Source: Ga0074130 sp035565355
Lineage (GTDB): Bacteria > Pseudomonadota > Gammaproteobacteria > Burkholderiales > Rhodocyclaceae
Direction of reading: 5' to 3'
Assembly: GCA_035565355.1 (NCBI GenBank)
Contig: DATMSM010000015.1
Coordinates: 1 to 5,726, forward strand
Length of the DNA: 5,726 nt
The stretch's first letter is position 1. Each line of letters opens with the position of its first letter. Below are positions 4,528 through 5,726 of this stretch, in pieces. A program made the translations under genes and the position numbers. The notes beneath the pieces are model-generated. The model saw only the letters and a program-made list of their open reading frames with translations, searched no databases and was not told the DNA's origin.

Positions 4528-5139
4528 ATGAATGCCAATACCATCAAGCTGATTGTCATCGCCACCAGCATGGCCTGGAATCTGGAGGGGCTTGCTGCAT
4601 CGATGTCAAAAGCCGAGTACCAGATCAGCCATGAACGCATCTCAAGTGAGCAGAAGGCTGCCAAGGACGGTTGTAACGGGATGTCCGGAAATACTCGTGA
4701 TATCTGTATGGCCGAAGCCGATGGGAAGCAGCGTATTGCCTTGGCCGAGCTCGATTGGGCGTACAAGCCGAGCGCAAAAAGGAAATCGCAGATTCTTGTC
4801 ACCAAGGCAGAGGCCGAATATGCAGTAGCCATTCAGCGTTGTGACGATCTCAGAGCGGATGCAAAGGACCTCTGCGTGAGAGAGGCCAAGGCGGTAGAGG
4901 CTTCGGCCAAGGCGGATGCCAAGGCGGACATGAAGGCCGCGGAAGCTGGCAGGGCTGCCGACGAAAAGTCGACCGCAGCGCAGAACAAAGCCAAACGGCA
5001 GGCGAGCGAGGCGCGCCAGGATGCGGTCGAGGAAAAGCGAGACAGCGGTTATGAGGTCGCCAAGGAAAAATGCGACACCTTCTCCGGCAATGCAAAAGAG
5101 GCTTGCGCTGAAAAAGCCAAACAGAACTTCGGGAAGTAA
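4528..5139 (+). CDS. exported Ala/Lys-rich helical protein with three C-x10-C units ('TolA-like' hypothetical)
   Basis: This 203-residue protein starts at ATG 4528, preceded by AAAGGA with a 6-base gap. An in-frame upstream extension would break the signal sequence. Residues 1-24 look like a Sec signal (Lys7, hydrophobic LIVIATSMAW, cleavage near GLAA/S), so the mature protein should be periplasmic. The rest is rich in Ala, Lys, Glu and Asp and probably a long helix or coiled coil. Six cysteines form three units, C49-C60, C105-C116 and C182-C193, each C-x10-C with a core like GNAK-D/E-x-C. First-cysteine spacings are 56 and 77 residues, both multiples of seven. I recall similar betaproteobacterial proteins annotated as 'cell envelope biogenesis protein TolA', but the TolA domains (membrane anchor, C-terminal TolB-binding domain) are not seen, so that name is probably a low-complexity artefact. 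The function is unknown. Context suggests envelope stress. Confidence 0.88.
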   Translation: MNANTIKLIVIATSMAWNLEGLAASMSKAEYQISHERISSEQKAAKDGCNGMSGNTRDICMAEADGKQRIALAELDWAYKPSAKRKSQILVTKAEAEYAVAIQRCDDLRADAKDLCVREAKAVEASAKADAKADMKAAEAGRAADEKSTAAQNKAKRQASEARQDAVEEKRDSGYEVAKEKCDTFSGNAKEACAEKAKQNFGK

Positions 5140-5195
5140 TGAGTCCTGACCGCATCGTCTTCGCTGCTTGGCTTTGACTGGAGGTAAATCAACTC

Positions 5196-5420
5196 ATGAA
5201 AACGCGTAACTGTTTATGGCTCGGATTCTTGGCCCTGCTCGGCGCCGCGAGCCTGATCGGCTGTTCTGGCCTGTCGAGACAGGATCGGAGCACGGCGATT
5301 GGCGCCGGCGTGGGCGCCGTGGGGGGCGCAATTCTGACCGGCGGCAGCGCAGTGGGCACCGTCGGTGGAGCCGCTGTGGGGGGCGTCATCGGGCACGAAA
5401 TTGAAAAGTCGGATCAATAA
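5196..5420 (+). CDS. osmB: OsmB-like glycine-zipper lipoprotein
   Basis: This 74-residue lipoprotein has a basic, hydrophobic signal sequence and a lipobox LIGC, with the lipidated Cys at 23 and Ser at +2, which favours sorting to the outer membrane. The mature part, DRSTAIGAGVGAVGGAILTG (30-49) followed by GTVGGAAVGGVIGHEI (54-69), is a glycine-zipper region. It closely follows E. coli OsmB, an osmotically inducible outer-membrane lipoprotein of about the same length, as I recall it. The ATG has GGAGGT (5180-5185) 10 bases upstream. It lies 56 bases after the exported helical protein with no clear terminator or promoter between them, so co-transcription is likely. The OsmB function itself is poorly understood. 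Osmotic or envelope-stress induction is expected from the family. Confidence 0.9.
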   Translation: MKTRNCLWLGFLALLGAASLIGCSGLSRQDRSTAIGAGVGAVGGAILTGGSAVGTVGGAAVGGVIGHEIEKSDQ

Positions 5421-5440
5421 ATGGCCGGCTCCATGGTCAT
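5421..5440 (+). terminator. weak hairpin after osmB
   Basis: ATGGCC (5421-5426) can pair with GGTCAT (5435-5440) with one G-U pair around an 8-base loop, directly after the osmB stop. There is no U-tract, so it is a poor terminator candidate and may only be an intercistronic structure. Confidence 0.15.
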
Positions 5441-5473
5441 TACTTCAGATTGACATAGGCTGGGAGGTTGGCG

Positions 5474-5704
5474 ATGCGTAGGCGTAGATGTGCGGATAGG
5501 CTGGGCTTTGCGCTGCTCGACAAGCTCTGGACCATCTTGCTGATCTGCATGGGCGTCATGCTGTTGATTGCCTGTGATGCAAAGACACTGGGCCCGGCCG
5601 AGCGGACAGGGATGGAAACCGAAAAGGCAGTGCCGTTACTCGGGGACAAAGTAGAGAAAGCTGGAGCGCGCCTCAAAGAAGGGCGGGGTGGCACCGGCGC
5701 GTGA
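5474..5704 (+). CDS. small putative lipoprotein
   Basis: This 76-residue protein starts at ATG 5474. GGGAGG (5462-5467) lies 6 bases upstream, the strongest ribosome-binding site in the window. An in-frame TTG two codons earlier is too close to that site. The N-terminus is strongly basic (RRRR, 2-5), followed by a hydrophobic segment (about 19-33) and a possible lipobox LIAC with Cys34. Asp at +2 (D35) would favour retention in the inner membrane if it is lipidated. The charged tail (DKVEKAGARLKEG, 58-70) recalls entericidin-like small lipoproteins, but I do not recognise the family with confidence. A simple single-span membrane protein is the alternative. It lies 53 bases after osmB and is probably in the same transcription unit. 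Confidence 0.75.
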   Translation: MRRRRCADRLGFALLDKLWTILLICMGVMLLIACDAKTLGPAERTGMETEKAVPLLGDKVEKAGARLKEGRGGTGA

Positions 5705-5710
5705 ATGCTG

Positions 5711-5716
5711 TTGACA
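5711..5716 (+). promoter_or_regulatory. TTGACA -35-like hexamer at the right edge
   Basis: A perfect TTGACA begins 6 bases after the last stop codon. The matching -10 would lie past the window edge. A near-identical TTGACATAGGC occurs at 5450-5460, before the small lipoprotein gene, without a good -10 downstream of it. Confidence 0.2.
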
Positions 5717-5726
5717 TAAGCGGCAT

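Noticed and set aside
4244..4531. Possible small gene upstream of the exported-protein gene, overlapping its ATG by four bases
   Set aside because: It starts with a GTG lacking a ribosome-binding site, runs through both operator candidates and the leader hairpin, and the product shows no signal, domain or typical composition.
4528..5139. True TolA
   Set aside because: Only the Ala/Lys/Glu-rich helical composition is shared. The TolA membrane anchor and C-terminal TolB-binding domain are absent, and the cysteine pairs are unlike TolA.

Overview
The window looks like chromosomal DNA of a GC-rich betaproteobacterium, probably a respiratory or denitrifying member of the Rhodocyclales/Burkholderiales range. 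This rests on protein resemblance (NorQ-type ATPase, paired Crp-type regulators, a Cys-repeat periplasmic protein often annotated 'TolA-like' in Betaproteobacteria) and on base composition. No 16S or other taxonomic marker is present. No tRNA, rRNA, insertion sequence, CRISPR array or phage gene was seen.

Left part (1-2562), respiratory-enzyme assembly. A minus-strand operon starts at 1390 and runs off the left edge. It encodes a NorQ/CbbQ-type AAA+ ATPase, a 75-residue three-helix membrane protein, and the first 112 residues of a NorD-like protein, separated by 6 and 9 bases. Diverging from it across a 134-base gap is ctaA, the haem A synthase of the alphaproteobacterial/mitochondrial (Cox15) type, with no ctaB beside it. 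NorQ/NorD proteins activate haem-copper type enzymes such as nitric oxide reductase, and CtaA makes the haem of aa3 oxidases, so this half concerns maturation of terminal respiratory enzymes.

Middle (2621-4188). Two paralogous Crp/Fnr-superfamily regulators lie in tandem on the minus strand, about 36% identical by a by-eye ungapped count. Both have the same C-terminal CEC motif and neither has the N-terminal Fe-S cysteines of FNR. The first uses a TTG start with a good ribosome-binding site.

Right part (4189-5726). A 339-base gene-free region separates the second regulator from three plus-strand genes: a 203-residue exported, Ala/Lys-rich helical protein with three C-x10-C units; an OsmB-type glycine-zipper lipoprotein; and a 76-residue putative lipoprotein. 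These look like envelope or osmotic-stress genes.

The most interesting non-coding signal is a family of three related palindromic sites. A perfect 9-bp-arm inverted repeat lies at 4265-4286, with degenerate copies at 4345-4364 and 3421-3440. They sit upstream of the second regulator, the exported protein and the first regulator respectively. I infer that they are operators for one or both Crp-type regulators and define a small autoregulated envelope-stress regulon. This is a testable inference, not something the sequence proves.
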